DNA of 64,000 bases from Variovorax paradoxus (GTDB lineage Bacteria; Pseudomonadota; Gammaproteobacteria; Burkholderiales; Burkholderiaceae_C), in NCBI RefSeq assembly GCF_018614955.1, contig NZ_JAGGNV010000026.1, positions 1-64,000 of the forward strand, read 5' to 3'. This document shows positions 16,654-25,570 of this stretch, in pieces. The notes beneath the pieces are model-generated. The model made no database searches. It worked only from the letters and a program-made list of their open reading frames with translations, and was not told where the DNA came from. The position numbers and the translations under genes are program-made. Numbering within the stretch: position 1 is the stretch's first letter; each line of letters starts with the position of its first letter.

Positions 16654-17853
16654 TTAGGGTCGAGGCGCAGGCGCGCTTTGAAGCACGCACCCGGTGCGTA
16701 CGAGGTCTTCGCGAAGCGCGGCGGTCACGCCCCACTCCCGCAGGACCTCGATCGAGTGCTCCCCCGCGCCCGGGGCTGGGCGGCGCAGGCTGCCCGGCGT
16801 GCGCTCGAAGCGCGGCGCAGGGGCAGGGTGGAGCACGTCGTCGAACGCAACGAAGGCATCGCGGTCCTTCAGTTGCGGGTGCTCCGGCGCCTCGGCCAGG
16901 CTGAGCACGGGCGAGAAGCAGGCATCGAATCCGCTCATCCGTTCGACCCATTCGTCGCGTGTGCGGGTGGCGAAGACCTCGGCGAAGCGCAGGCGCATGT
17001 CGGGCCACTGCTGGCGGTCTTCCCGGTCGGGAAGGCTGGCGGCTTCCAGCCCCATGCCCTGGAGCAACTGGTCGTAGAAGCGGGCCTCGATCGCGCCGAC
17101 TGCAATGTACTTGTCGTCCCGCGTGCGATAAGTGCCGTAGTAGGGCGCGCCGCCGTCCGTGAGGTTGGTCTCGCGCGCGTCGTTCCACATGCCGCCTTGC
17201 ATGAAACCGCGCATCAGCGACAGCAGGTTCGACACGCCGTCGACCATGGCGGCATCCACCACCTGGCCGCGCCCCGATTTTCCTGCCTCCAGGTACGCGG
17301 CAAGCACGCCCACGGCCAGGTACATCGCGCCGCCGCCGAGATCCCCGACCAGGTTCAGCGGCACGGCCGGGCGCCCCTGGGCCGGGCCCATGGCATGCAG
17401 CGCGCCCGTCAGCGCGATGTAGTTGATATCGTGGCCGGCCGTGTGCGCCAACGGGCCCGTCTGGCCCCAGCCGGTGATGCGGCCGTAGACCAGGCGTGGG
17501 TTGCCTTCGCGCACATCCTGCGGTCCCAGCCCGAGTTTCTCCGCCACGCCGGGACGAAAACCTTCGATCAGGATGTCGGCGCTGGCGACCAGTTCCAGCG
17601 CCGCGGCCCGGCCCTGCGGCAGCTTCAGGTTCAGGGCAACGGAACGTTTGTTGCGGTTGTAGAAATCGATGCGCGGCGGCGTCTCTACGCCGACATCCGC
17701 GGCCGACGTGCGGTCGATGCGCACCACATCCGCCCCGAGGTCCGCCAGCAAGGCGCAGCAGAACGGTCCGGGGCCCAGGCCCCCCAGTTCGAGCACGCGG
17801 ACGCCAGCCAACGGTCCGGTCGTGGTCATCGTCGTGTTCATGGTTGTGGTCAT
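16654..17853 (-). CDS. CoA-transferase family III, alpha-methylacyl-CoA racemase-like
   Basis: This is a 399-residue CaiB/BaiF-superfamily protein. It resembles alpha-methylacyl-CoA racemase: GHDINY supplies His141, NLVGDLGGG supplies Asp171, and PYYGTYRTRDDKYIAVGAIE supplies Glu256, matching the three catalytic residues known for the mycobacterial enzyme. That enzyme inverts the alpha-methyl centre of branched acyl-CoAs so that acyl-CoA dehydrogenase can act. The N-terminus is Thr-rich (MTTTMNTTMTTT), and internal ATGs at codons 5 and 9 are other possible starts. The context of acyl-CoA dehydrogenases and ligases suits degradation of a branched or steroid-side-chain-like acid. Confidence 0.88.
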   Translation of the reverse strand: MTTTMNTTMTTTGPLAGVRVLELGGLGPGPFCCALLADLGADVVRIDRTSAADVGVETPPRIDFYNRNKRSVALNLKLPQGRAAALELVASADILIEGFRPGVAEKLGLGPQDVREGNPRLVYGRITGWGQTGPLAHTAGHDINYIALTGALHAMGPAQGRPAVPLNLVGDLGGGAMYLAVGVLAAYLEAGKSGRGQVVDAAMVDGVSNLLSLMRGFMQGGMWNDARETNLTDGGAPYYGTYRTRDDKYIAVGAIEARFYDQLLQGMGLEAASLPDREDRQQWPDMRLRFAEVFATRTRDEWVERMSGFDACFSPVLSLAEAPEHPQLKDRDAFVAFDDVLHPAPAPRFERTPGSLRRPAPGAGEHSIEVLREWGVTAALREDLVRTGCVLQSAPAPRP

Positions 17854-17872
17854 GAAGCCTGTTGCCCTTCGA

Positions 17873-18988
17873 TCAGATGGCGGGATGCGCCTGGACTTGC
17901 TCGTAGGCCGGGTAGCCCTTGCCGACGCCGTATTCCACGATGCCCCAGCCGGTCTTTCCGTCCATGCGGGCGCGCGCCACGTGGTCGCTCAGCGTGCGGG
18001 CCAGGCGACGGGCCTGCGGATCGTCCAGGCGCCATTGGTCGCACGCGATGTGCAAGGGGCCGCGGTCGTCGCCGTGGGCCCAGCCGTTCAGGCCGCCATA
18101 CAGGCCGCCCTTCAGGAAGTAGCGCGCCGGCATCATGTCCAGCTCGAGGCTGCGGGTGCTTCCGTCTTCCAGCGCCAGCTCGAGGCGCGCCGCTTGCAGG
18201 CTCTGACCCAGCGGATCGTCCGCCCAGGTCATCTGCTGCGAAAAACCTGTGATGCGGGAGCGCTTGCGCGGCGGCTCGGACAAGGGCGAGACGATTTCTC
18301 CGGAGAGGTAGAAGGTCTGGCCCGGCGCGCGTTCCTGCAAGTACAGGTGAATGCCGCAATCCTCGAACTGCAGTTGGCCCCACATGAACAGGAAGGGCGG
18401 GTACTGCATGACAGGCGGGCTGGTCTCGTCCGTGCGCATCTCCACGCGGATGCCCCAGGAGTGGTCGCGCTGCGCCCACCAGCTTTGCGGCGTCACTTCG
18501 ATGCGCCGTCCACGCACATCGAGCCATCCACGCAGCCGGCCGAACTGGCCCATGCGGACCATGTCCTCGGTGACGCGTCCATTGCGTCGCCGGAAGTGCG
18601 GCTCTTCCTCGTGCGGATGCGTGCTCGCCTCGAACTCGAGGTCGAACGCCAGGCCGGATTCGTTCGGCTCCAGCACCAGGCGGTGCCGTCGCAGCCCCTC
18701 CAGCACCTGGACGGACAGCGGCCCGACCTGGGTCGCCAGCGGGTTGCCACGCAGCCGCCGGGAACCGCGAAAGTTGGTCTGCACGCCCTCGCAGGTGACG
18801 CCGGCGAAGCAGTCCATGACATTGCGGTTCGGATACAGGCCGAAGCCAAGGTCCAGCACGACGTCGCCATCGGGTACCCGATGACCGCAGTACCAGTACC
18901 GCTCCACCCAGGCGGGGTCGCTGCTGGAGACATGGTCGAAGGTGGTCGGCAACTGGTGGCCGAAGAGATCGTCTTGTGCCGAGATCAA
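17873..18988 (-). CDS. DUF7064-like protein of unknown function
   Basis: This 371-residue protein starts ISAQDDLFGHQLPTTFDHV after a TTG codon that overlaps the stop of the preceding gene (TTGA). Further features are LDLGFGLYPNRNVMDCFAG, a central PQSWWAQRDHSWGIR with a WG-rich strand, and a C-terminal GWGIVEYGVGKGY. This resembles a family of beta-rich proteins (DUF7064/7065 type) found beside kinase, ligase and acyl-CoA dehydrogenase genes; I know of no assigned activity. Homologues as I remember them begin close to MI(T/S)AQDD, which supports the TTG start over any upstream codon. It has no signal peptide, so it is probably cytoplasmic. Confidence 0.7.
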   Translation of the reverse strand: MISAQDDLFGHQLPTTFDHVSSSDPAWVERYWYCGHRVPDGDVVLDLGFGLYPNRNVMDCFAGVTCEGVQTNFRGSRRLRGNPLATQVGPLSVQVLEGLRRHRLVLEPNESGLAFDLEFEASTHPHEEEPHFRRRNGRVTEDMVRMGQFGRLRGWLDVRGRRIEVTPQSWWAQRDHSWGIRVEMRTDETSPPVMQYPPFLFMWGQLQFEDCGIHLYLQERAPGQTFYLSGEIVSPLSEPPRKRSRITGFSQQMTWADDPLGQSLQAARLELALEDGSTRSLELDMMPARYFLKGGLYGGLNGWAHGDDRGPLHIACDQWRLDDPQARRLARTLSDHVARARMDGKTGWGIVEYGVGKGYPAYEQVQAHPAI

Positions 18989-19482
18989 GGTGAAGACTCC
19001 AGGGAGGTCGATGCGGGGTGGCCGGTCGACATTTCCGAATACGGCAGGCGCTCGCGCAGCGACAGCTCGAGCTTGAGGTCGCGCTCGATGTAGCGCTGCC
19101 AGGCGCGGCGAATCGCGCCCAGCCGCTCGGGTGCGAGAAGACTGGCGTTGCGTTCGGCCCAGTCGTAGAGCTCGCACAGGGTGGTGCGCGCCTGCGCGCA
19201 GCACGCATCGAGCGGCAGCGCGGATGCGTCCGGCATCGCCAGCTGCGGCGCCTCCTGCACATCCGCAAGCAGCGGCGCCATCTCGTCGGCCACGTCACGC
19301 AAGGCCTCCCATTGCGGCTCGAGGTAGGCGCCGGCCCAGCCCGTGCGCTGGTTCAGGCAGCGCAGCAGGTAGACCAGTCCGTAGGCCTGCCCGCGGGCGA
19401 AGTCGTCCTGGATGTGCGGAAGGATGCGCTCCGAGAGGCTGGCAGCCATGCCCTCGTAGAGGCGCTCGAGAGAGTTGTTCAT
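18985..19482 (-). CDS. Small helical partner-type protein beside the kinase
   Basis: This is a 165-residue, acidic, helix-rich soluble protein (MNNSLERLYEGMAASLSERI, then DDFARGQAYGLVYLLRCL and RRAWQRYIERDLKLEL). Its ATG overlaps the kinase stop by 4 bases and its stop overlaps the start of the DUF7064-like gene, so three genes are translationally coupled. By position it matches LvaB, the small protein needed by the LvaA kinase in the levulinate pathway of Pseudomonas putida, but I do not see clear sequence similarity to the DUF6285 family to which such partners belong. Its role as a kinase partner is therefore inferred from context. Confidence 0.7.
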   Translation of the reverse strand: MNNSLERLYEGMAASLSERILPHIQDDFARGQAYGLVYLLRCLNQRTGWAGAYLEPQWEALRDVADEMAPLLADVQEAPQLAMPDASALPLDACCAQARTTLCELYDWAERNASLLAPERLGAIRRAWQRYIERDLKLELSLRERLPYSEMSTGHPASTSLESSP

Positions 19483-20525
19483 GCGTCGATCGCCTCGATG
19501 CTTTTTTGCATTTGCCGCAGCGTCTGCGCCGCCTGCGTGGCCATCGCCCCCATGCGGATGTCGCTGGCGCCCGCGCGTTCGAAGGTATGGGCGGAGGCCA
19601 GGTAGACCAGCGCCAGTTTCAAGAGCGACATTACCGTGTAGTAGCGCACCGCATCGCGGTCGACGGCCTGGCCGCTGCGCTGCTCGTACATCGCCAGGAA
19701 TTCTTCGAGCGCGAGCAACCGGCACACGCGGCCCGTGCCGCCGCCGAACTGGGGCAAGGCCGCATACGCGAGGTCTTCGTGAGGATCGCCGATGTGGGCC
19801 GACTCCCAGTCCAGGATGGCCGTGATGCGGCCCTGCTCGTAGAGGAAGTTGCCGATGCGGTAGTCGCCATGGACGATGGCGAGGCGCCGCGCCGTGGGCG
19901 CGTTGCGCCGCAGCCAGTGAAGGGCCCATACCACGGCCGGCTGCGGCTTGGTGATCCAGCGCGCGTAGTCGCGCTCGCAGGTCTCCACCTGGACCCGGGC
20001 GGCGCTGGCCGTGTCCACGCCCACCCCCCAGTTACCCAGCTCGGGCGCAGCGCGCCAGTCGAAGCGGTGCAGCTCGGCCAGTGCGTCGACGAACTGGTTG
20101 GCGATCGATTCACGCTCGGTCAGCACCGGATCGTCCGGCGCGCCGACAGACGGCAGCGGCGCGCGGCCTTGCACGTGCTCGCACAGGAAAAAGGGCGCGC
20201 CGAGGATCGTGCGCTCGTCGCTGCACGCGTAGACGGCCGGGGTCGGTATCGGGCTGCGCTGCAGGGCCGACAGCAGCTCGAACTGCGGCCGCGCGGAGTA
20301 GGGCGCGTAGAGGCCGTCGTCGGGGCCCATCCGCAAAATGAAGCGGTCGGCGGGCATCTTCGCAGGCGCCTCGGCTTGCGCTTCCACGCCGAAGGTTGCC
20401 CAGGAAAAGCCGACGGGAAAGCGCTTGAGCCGGGTGACGCGCACCGGCCCTTCGGCCGTGTGCGAGAGATACCGTTCGAGCCGGACGCGCAATTCGTCGT
20501 CCAGGTGGGATGGGGTGATCGACAT
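19479..20525 (-). CDS. APH-family kinase, candidate hydroxyacyl-CoA kinase (LvaA-like)
   Basis: This 348-residue phosphotransferase has an intact kinase fold. The nucleotide loop region is about residues 34-66 (KRFPVGFSWATFGV). The catalytic loop is VHGDYRIGNFLY (His219-Asp221, Asn226), and the metal motif ILDWESAHIGDP places Asp239 and Glu241. Such proteins in acyl-CoA clusters (LvaA; kinase domains of ACAD10/11) phosphorylate 4-hydroxyacyl-CoAs. The neighbours, a small partner protein, two ligases, an acyl-CoA dehydrogenase and an SDR, fit that pathway. I chose MSITPSHLDDEL as the start; the frame upstream reads through an intergenic repeat. Antibiotic modification is unlikely in this setting. 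Confidence 0.8.
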   Translation of the reverse strand: MSITPSHLDDELRVRLERYLSHTAEGPVRVTRLKRFPVGFSWATFGVEAQAEAPAKMPADRFILRMGPDDGLYAPYSARPQFELLSALQRSPIPTPAVYACSDERTILGAPFFLCEHVQGRAPLPSVGAPDDPVLTERESIANQFVDALAELHRFDWRAAPELGNWGVGVDTASAARVQVETCERDYARWITKPQPAVVWALHWLRRNAPTARRLAIVHGDYRIGNFLYEQGRITAILDWESAHIGDPHEDLAYAALPQFGGGTGRVCRLLALEEFLAMYEQRSGQAVDRDAVRYYTVMSLLKLALVYLASAHTFERAGASDIRMGAMATQAAQTLRQMQKSIEAIDA

Positions 20526-20574
20526 GCGAGTTCTCCACCACGCTATCGCGCGACCCACAACGCATGAAACTGGC

Positions 20575-20685
20575 GCCGCACATTCGGGGAACACCGCGGA
20601 ACCGGCTTTGCCGGGCCGCTGGTGTTGCCCCCGGTGAGGGGGTTGGCGGACCACACGAAGTGGGGGAGCCTGGGGGAGAGTTTCA
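20575..20685. repeat. G/C-rich intergenic repeat-like block
   Basis: The 162-base gap between the TRAP large subunit and the kinase gene contains CCGGC-TTT-GCCGG (20602-20614) and CCCCC-GGTGA-GGGGG (20628-20642), followed by a GTGGGGGAGCCTGGGGGAG stretch. I recognise this type of block, pairing 'CGGCTTTGCCGGGCCGC' with 'TTGCCCCC', as a frequent intergenic repeat in Burkholderiales genomes. It may act as a processing or termination site between the TRAP and kinase genes. Only one copy is in this window, so repetition is from knowledge and not shown here. Confidence 0.45.
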
Positions 20686-20687
20686 TT

Positions 20688-21980
20688 TCAGGCCATGAAG
20701 CTCGGCAGCCACAGCGAGATGATGGGCAGGGCGATGAGGATGCCCAGGCGAATCACGTCCGCGGCCACGAATGGCGCGACGCCGCGGAACACGGACCGCA
20801 GAGGCACCTGCGGCAGGTAGGACTTCACCACGAACAGGTTCATGCCCACCGGCGGCGAGATCATGCCGATCTCCACGATGCAGACGATCAGCACGCCGAA
20901 CCACACCGGATCGAAACCCAGGCTGGTGACGATGGGGAAGAACACCGGCAGCGTCAGCAGGATCATCGAGAGCTCCTCCATCACGGTGCCGAGCACGACG
21001 TAGATCACCATCATCGCCACGATCACCAGGATCGGGTGCGGGTTGAACTGGAGCACCAAGGCCTTGAGTTCGCCCGGCAGCGCGGTGAAGTTGATGAAGT
21101 TGCTGAAGATCCCCGCGGCGATGATGATGGTGAACAGCATGGCCGTGGTGCGCGCGCTTTCCGACAGCACCTGTGAAAGCACCTTCAGGTTCAAGCTTCC
21201 TCGCAGCAGGGCGAATCCGAACGCGCCGCAGGCGCCGACGCCCGCGCCCTCGGTGGCCGTGAAGTAGCCGCCGTAGATGCCGCCGATCACCAGGGCGAAC
21301 AGGGCCATGACGCCCCAGATGGAACGCAGCGACTGCACGCGCTGCTTCCAGGGCACCGATGCAATGGCCGGCGCCGCGGCCGGATTGCGCGCGGAGATCC
21401 AGCGCACCGCCACGCACAGCAGGGCGATAGCCACGATGCCGGGAAGGATGCCCGCGACGAACAGCTTGCCGATGTTCGTCTCGGTGGTGATGCCGTAGAT
21501 CACCATCAAGGTGGACGGCGGGATCAGGATGCCCAGCGTGCCGCCGGCCGCGACCACGCCGGCCGCCAGCTGCTCGCTGTAGCCATGCCGGCGCATCTCG
21601 GGGTAGGCCACCCGCGTCATCGTCGCGGCGGTGGCCACCGAAGAGCCGCAGATCGCGCCGAAGCCTCCGCAGGCGATGATGGTGGCCATGGCGAGGCCGC
21701 CGCGGAGGTGGCCGACGAAGGACTGCGCGGAGGTGAACAGCTCGCGCGCCATGCCCGCGCGCAGCACGAAACTGCCCATCAGGACGAACAGCGGCACCAC
21801 CGACAACTGATAGGCGAAGCCCGTCTCGAACAGCGTCTGCGTCACGCTGGCGAAGGCCTGGGGCCAGCCGAGCAGCAGCCCCATGCCCACCATGCCGGCG
21901 AGGCCCATCGACAGGGCGAGTGGGATGCCGATGCCCGCGAGGACGAACACCGCGAGAAAGCCAAGGATGGCAGGTGTCAC
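20688..21980 (-). CDS. TRAP transporter large membrane subunit (DctM-like)
   Basis: This 430-residue integral membrane protein with about 12 hydrophobic segments is the translocating subunit of a tripartite ATP-independent periplasmic transporter, which moves organic acids with the sodium or proton gradient. Family marks are SVVPLFVLMGSFVLRAGM, GGFGAICGSSVATAATM, GGTLGILIPPSTLMVIYG and VEIGMISPPVGMNLFVV. The start is a GTG at 21980, preceded by GGAGG and overlapping the end of the small subunit gene by 4 bases. A longer upstream frame is a shadow. Confidence 0.93.
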   Translation of the reverse strand: MTPAILGFLAVFVLAGIGIPLALSMGLAGMVGMGLLLGWPQAFASVTQTLFETGFAYQLSVVPLFVLMGSFVLRAGMARELFTSAQSFVGHLRGGLAMATIIACGGFGAICGSSVATAATMTRVAYPEMRRHGYSEQLAAGVVAAGGTLGILIPPSTLMVIYGITTETNIGKLFVAGILPGIVAIALLCVAVRWISARNPAAAPAIASVPWKQRVQSLRSIWGVMALFALVIGGIYGGYFTATEGAGVGACGAFGFALLRGSLNLKVLSQVLSESARTTAMLFTIIIAAGIFSNFINFTALPGELKALVLQFNPHPILVIVAMMVIYVVLGTVMEELSMILLTLPVFFPIVTSLGFDPVWFGVLIVCIVEIGMISPPVGMNLFVVKSYLPQVPLRSVFRGVAPFVAADVIRLGILIALPIISLWLPSFMA

Positions 21981-22510
21981 ATGACCTCCGCGGGTTCGCT
22001 GTCGGGCGGTGCCGGGGGCGGCGCGGCCACCAGCAGCAGCAGGTGCACCAGCGCGGTCAGCGCCAGGAGTGCGCTCATGGCGAGGACCACCGGTGCGATC
22101 GGCAGTTGCAGGTGGGAGGTGGTGTCTCCGTCCTCGAGCAGGCGCAACGCCCGCTTGACCATCAGGTACGCCAGGAAGGCAAAGAAGGCGCTGCAGCCCA
22201 GGTTCACGATGCGGCGACGGATCGCGTGTCCGCGCTTGCTGAGCCAGTTGTCGAGCGCGTCCAGCATCACATGCTCGGAGCGCCAGGACACCAAGGGCAG
22301 GCTGGCGAAGATGACGGCCACCAGCAGGATCTCGGTGATCTCCGTGGCGCCGCGTATGGAATGGTCGCTGAACTTGCGGCTGAGGATGTCCGCGAGCGTC
22401 AGCCACATCATGGCGAACAGGCCGAGGCTGCCCACCAGGCCCGCGCTTGAACGCAGGGCCCGGTCTGCGAGCAGGCCCAGCCGCGCCTGCCAATGGTCGC
22501 GCGCGGCCAT
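21977..22510 (-). CDS. TRAP transporter small membrane subunit (DctQ-like)
   Basis: This 177-residue protein has four hydrophobic segments. The DctQ pattern FAMMWLTLADILSRKFSDHS, then GATEITEILLVAVIFASLPL and SEHVMLDAL, is clear. It docks on the large subunit to complete the membrane part of the transporter. Its ATG shares one base with the stop of the binding-protein gene, and its 3' end overlaps the large subunit gene, so P, Q and M are translated together. The C-terminus is Pro-rich. Confidence 0.9.
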   Translation of the reverse strand: MAARDHWQARLGLLADRALRSSAGLVGSLGLFAMMWLTLADILSRKFSDHSIRGATEITEILLVAVIFASLPLVSWRSEHVMLDALDNWLSKRGHAIRRRIVNLGCSAFFAFLAYLMVKRALRLLEDGDTTSHLQLPIAPVVLAMSALLALTALVHLLLLVAAPPPAPPDSEPAEVM

Positions 22511-23529
22511 CAATGCGCCTTCGCGACTTCGGCGCGGAACTCTTCGAGCACCGCCTTGGCGTTCTTCAGGCCCTTGGCCTCGGCGCCTTCGGCCCACTTG
22601 GCTTCGACCGGGCGCAGCTTCTCCTTGAGGTCGTTCACGAAGGCCGGGCTGGCCTCGACGATGGGAATGTTCGTGGCCTTCAGGTGCTCGAGGCCGATCT
22701 GGTCGGCGCGGTCGTAGCCGCGTGCGAACAGGCGCGCCACGTACTCGCCGGAGAGCTTGTCGACCGCCGCCTTGTGCTGCGCGCTCAGCGAGTTGTACTT
22801 GGCGGGGTTCATGATGAACGCCTGCGTGGTGTTGAAGGCGCCGCCTGGCACCAGGGTCGCGTACTTCACGGGCGTGAGGTTCAGGGACTTGATCGCCTCG
22901 ACCGTGATGAAGGTGCCGTCCAGCACGCCGGTCGACATCAGCTCGTAGGCTTCGGTGGCGGGCTTGAGCGCCACGTTCCAGCCCAGCGCCTTCGCCATCT
23001 CCGCGGTGGTGCCGCCGGGAATGCGCATCTTCAGGGATGACAACTCGGCATTGTTGGTGACCGGCTTGCGGGTGTTGAAGATCTGGCCGGGGTTGGTATA
23101 GACGCCGAGCACCTTCACCCCGCGGTGTTCCCCCAGCGGCGCGAAGTACTTGTCGTAGATCTTCTGGTAGGCCACCGACGACACCTCTGCGTTCTTGCCG
23201 GCGAAGGGGAATTCGGCCATCTGCGTGAACACGAACCGTCCGGGCGAGTAGCCGTCCACCGAGAAGGAGATGTCTGCCAGCCCATCGCGCACCGCGTCGA
23301 AGGTGCCCGCGGGCGCCGCCACCGCCTTGGGCAGGATGTTGCACTTCACGCCGCCCTGGGTCTCCTTGTCCAGGGCATCGCACCATTCCTTCTCGGCCAC
23401 GCTCAGCGCGTGCGTTGCGGGCACCCATGCCGAGGCGTTGAGCACCACCTGGGCTTGGGCCAGCAGCGGCGCGGCGGCGAGGGCCGCGAGGGCGGCGAGG
23501 GCGGCAGTGGGGGGGATACGCGGATTCAT
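22510..23529 (-). CDS. TRAP transporter periplasmic binding protein (DctP-like)
   Basis: This 339-residue exported receptor has a signal peptide of about 26 residues (LAALAALAAAPLLAQAQVVL). It carries the DctP fold: WVPATHALSVAEKEWCDAL, LADISFSVDGYSPGRF, and GGTTAEMAKALGWNVALKP with the ligand-binding Arg expected in SLKMRIPGG. It delivers a carboxylic acid to the QM pair. Close neighbours are a CoA ligase and acyl-CoA dehydrogenases, so its ligand is probably the acid degraded by this cluster. Similar receptors bind branched-chain 2-oxo acids, aromatic acids or bile-acid-like compounds. Confidence 0.9.
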   Translation of the reverse strand: MNPRIPPTAALAALAALAAAPLLAQAQVVLNASAWVPATHALSVAEKEWCDALDKETQGGVKCNILPKAVAAPAGTFDAVRDGLADISFSVDGYSPGRFVFTQMAEFPFAGKNAEVSSVAYQKIYDKYFAPLGEHRGVKVLGVYTNPGQIFNTRKPVTNNAELSSLKMRIPGGTTAEMAKALGWNVALKPATEAYELMSTGVLDGTFITVEAIKSLNLTPVKYATLVPGGAFNTTQAFIMNPAKYNSLSAQHKAAVDKLSGEYVARLFARGYDRADQIGLEHLKATNIPIVEASPAFVNDLKEKLRPVEAKWAEGAEAKGLKNAKAVLEEFRAEVAKAH

Positions 23530-23591
23530 GAGTTGTCTCCTGGTTGCGCCATGTCGGCGGATGGTTCTTGTCGGGTGATGCGCAGGTGGCG

Positions 23592-25529
23592 CTAGGCCAC
23601 GAGCTCGAAACGACTCTGGAACTCGAACGAGAGGAAGGCGGCGCGCAGCCGCTCGGACAGGGCGGCGTGTTCGGCCGCGGGCGCCCGCACGCGGATCGCG
23701 GCCGTGGGGCGGCCGGCCTTGTCGTCGAGCGCCACGCCGAGCACGGCGTCAGCGCCTGCCACTTCCGCGGCCACCTCCCGCGCGACCTGCTTGAGCGCCT
23801 CGGCGCGCAGCCTCGGCTTGGCGATCTTGCCGACGGCCGTCATGGGCATGACCTCGATCAGGATCAAGGCGACCGGCGCCGCGGCCTTCTCGGTCATGCG
23901 GGCGGCGCAGAAGTCCATCAGCTCGGCTTCGCCCGCCTGCGCGCCGGACTTGAGCTGCACGTACACGATGGGGAGCTCGCCGCGGCGAGCGTCGGGCCGG
24001 CCGATGGCGGCCGAGAGCTGGACGGCGGGGTGCTGCTGCAGCGCCTCCTCGATCACGCGCGGGTCGATCTTGTTTCCGCCGCGAACGATCAGGTCCTTCT
24101 CGCGGCCGAAGACCCACACATGCCCGCTGGCGTCCATCGCGCCGATGTCGCCCGTGCTGGCCCAGACCTCGCCGTGCGGGCCGCCCGCGACGAACAGCTC
24201 GGCGTTCTGGCGTTCGTCGACGTAGCCCTGGCCGACGCAGGCGCCGCGCACGATCAGGATGCCGCGCTCGCCCTGTTTCACGTCGCGCACGTAGCGCATG
24301 CCGTCCAGCACGGCGGCGCGTACTTCATGGAAGGCGAAGGCCCGGCCGACGGAGCCGATCACGGGCATGTTGCCGTCCTCGGCGTGCCCGGTGGTCACGC
24401 CGTGCAGTTCGGTCATGCCCCAGACCTCGCGCAGCCAGACGCCGAAGCGCTGATGAAAGGCGTGCAGCAGCTCGGTGGGGATGGTGCTGCCGCCGCAACC
24501 GAAGTTGTGGATGCGGTGGCCCGTGGCGGCGTCGCCCGGTGCCGCCTGCAGGGCCGCCGCCGTCGTCGGCGTGGCGATGACGTTGGTGATGCCGAATCGC
24601 CTGGCGATGTCCCAGAAGTGGCGAACCACGCCCGGGTTGCGAAAGCCGTCGGCGGTGAAAGTGACCAGCGTCTGCCCGAAGAGCATGGTGCGCAGCGCGA
24701 TCGCCACCAGCCCGCCCACGTGGAAGTTCGGCATGCCGTGGCCCACCACTTCGGTCGGCGAGGGGCCGTTGAGGGCGCCCATCAGCCAGGCGTCCACCAA
24801 CTGGCGCTCCTGCGTGTGGCGCACCAGCTTCGGTGCACCCGTGGTGCCGCCGGTGGGCATGAAGATGGCGTCGTCGCTGCCGTCGCGCAGGCGCAGCGCG
24901 GCGAAGCGCTTGCCATCGGTGGCGGCGAGCGCCCGCTCGAAGCTGCGATCCGCCGGCGCCTCGTTGCCCATGATGAACACGCGGCGCAGGCTGGGCACCG
25001 CCGCGGTGAGTTCGTCGAGCTTGCTCCAGGAGCCGGGGCCGAACTGGGGCCAGCCGATCACCAGCACGTTGGCGCCGATGCGTTTCATGATGGCGGCCGC
25101 CCCGGCGATGTCCAGGAAGGGGTTGATCGGGTTGCCGATGCCGACCGTCTCGGCCGCCCAGGTGGCAACCAGCGCTTCAGGAACGAGGGGGCAGATGATG
25201 GACACCACCGGGTTCGCATCGCCAGCCGCTTCGGCAAACAGCACGGCTGCCTGCTCGATCGATTGCAGCAGCTCCCCATAGCTCATGCGCCGGGGCTCGG
25301 CGAGGGGATCGACCGCGTCGAGTTGGACGATGGCGGTTTTACTTGCGTCGACTTGCGCGGCCGCACGGATGCAAGCGTGGATCGTGCGGGCGGGCAGCAG
25401 GTCCAGCGGCCGGTGGCGCTCGACCTCGGTGCGGTCCTCGGGGCTGCGCACGTGGGCCCTCGCCAATCCGCCGGGCCGGGGTTCGCTGCCGGCGAGCCAG
25501 GGGCCGCGCGGCGTTGTTCGTGCATCCAT
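23592..25529 (-). CDS. Acyl-CoA ligase (AMP-forming), long form
   Basis: This is a 645-residue adenylate-forming enzyme. Its phosphate loop is PTGGTTGAPK (225-234), the substrate/AMP motif is EVWGMTELHG, the hinge is VFGREKDLIVRGGNKI and the catalytic lysine is in MTAVGKIAKPRLR. The N-terminal 60 residues carry an extra segment rich in Pro and Arg. I placed the start at ATG 25529, preceded by AAGGAG, and not at an ATG 45 bases upstream. Genes for an SDR and an acyl-CoA dehydrogenase lie upstream in the same run and the TRAP genes downstream, so imported acid would be activated here. In the lva comparison it takes the LvaE position. Confidence 0.9.
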   Translation of the reverse strand: MDARTTPRGPWLAGSEPRPGGLARAHVRSPEDRTEVERHRPLDLLPARTIHACIRAAAQVDASKTAIVQLDAVDPLAEPRRMSYGELLQSIEQAAVLFAEAAGDANPVVSIICPLVPEALVATWAAETVGIGNPINPFLDIAGAAAIMKRIGANVLVIGWPQFGPGSWSKLDELTAAVPSLRRVFIMGNEAPADRSFERALAATDGKRFAALRLRDGSDDAIFMPTGGTTGAPKLVRHTQERQLVDAWLMGALNGPSPTEVVGHGMPNFHVGGLVAIALRTMLFGQTLVTFTADGFRNPGVVRHFWDIARRFGITNVIATPTTAAALQAAPGDAATGHRIHNFGCGGSTIPTELLHAFHQRFGVWLREVWGMTELHGVTTGHAEDGNMPVIGSVGRAFAFHEVRAAVLDGMRYVRDVKQGERGILIVRGACVGQGYVDERQNAELFVAGGPHGEVWASTGDIGAMDASGHVWVFGREKDLIVRGGNKIDPRVIEEALQQHPAVQLSAAIGRPDARRGELPIVYVQLKSGAQAGEAELMDFCAARMTEKAAAPVALILIEVMPMTAVGKIAKPRLRAEALKQVAREVAAEVAGADAVLGVALDDKAGRPTAAIRVRAPAAEHAALSERLRAAFLSFEFQSRFELVA

Positions 25530-25570
25530 CTTGTCTCCTTCTTGCAATCTGTTGTCGGTGCGTCCGCGGC

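Noticed and set aside
19479..20525. Aminoglycoside resistance gene
   Set aside because: The APH fold is shared by many small-molecule kinases; the acyl-CoA gene neighbourhood and the partner gene point to metabolism.
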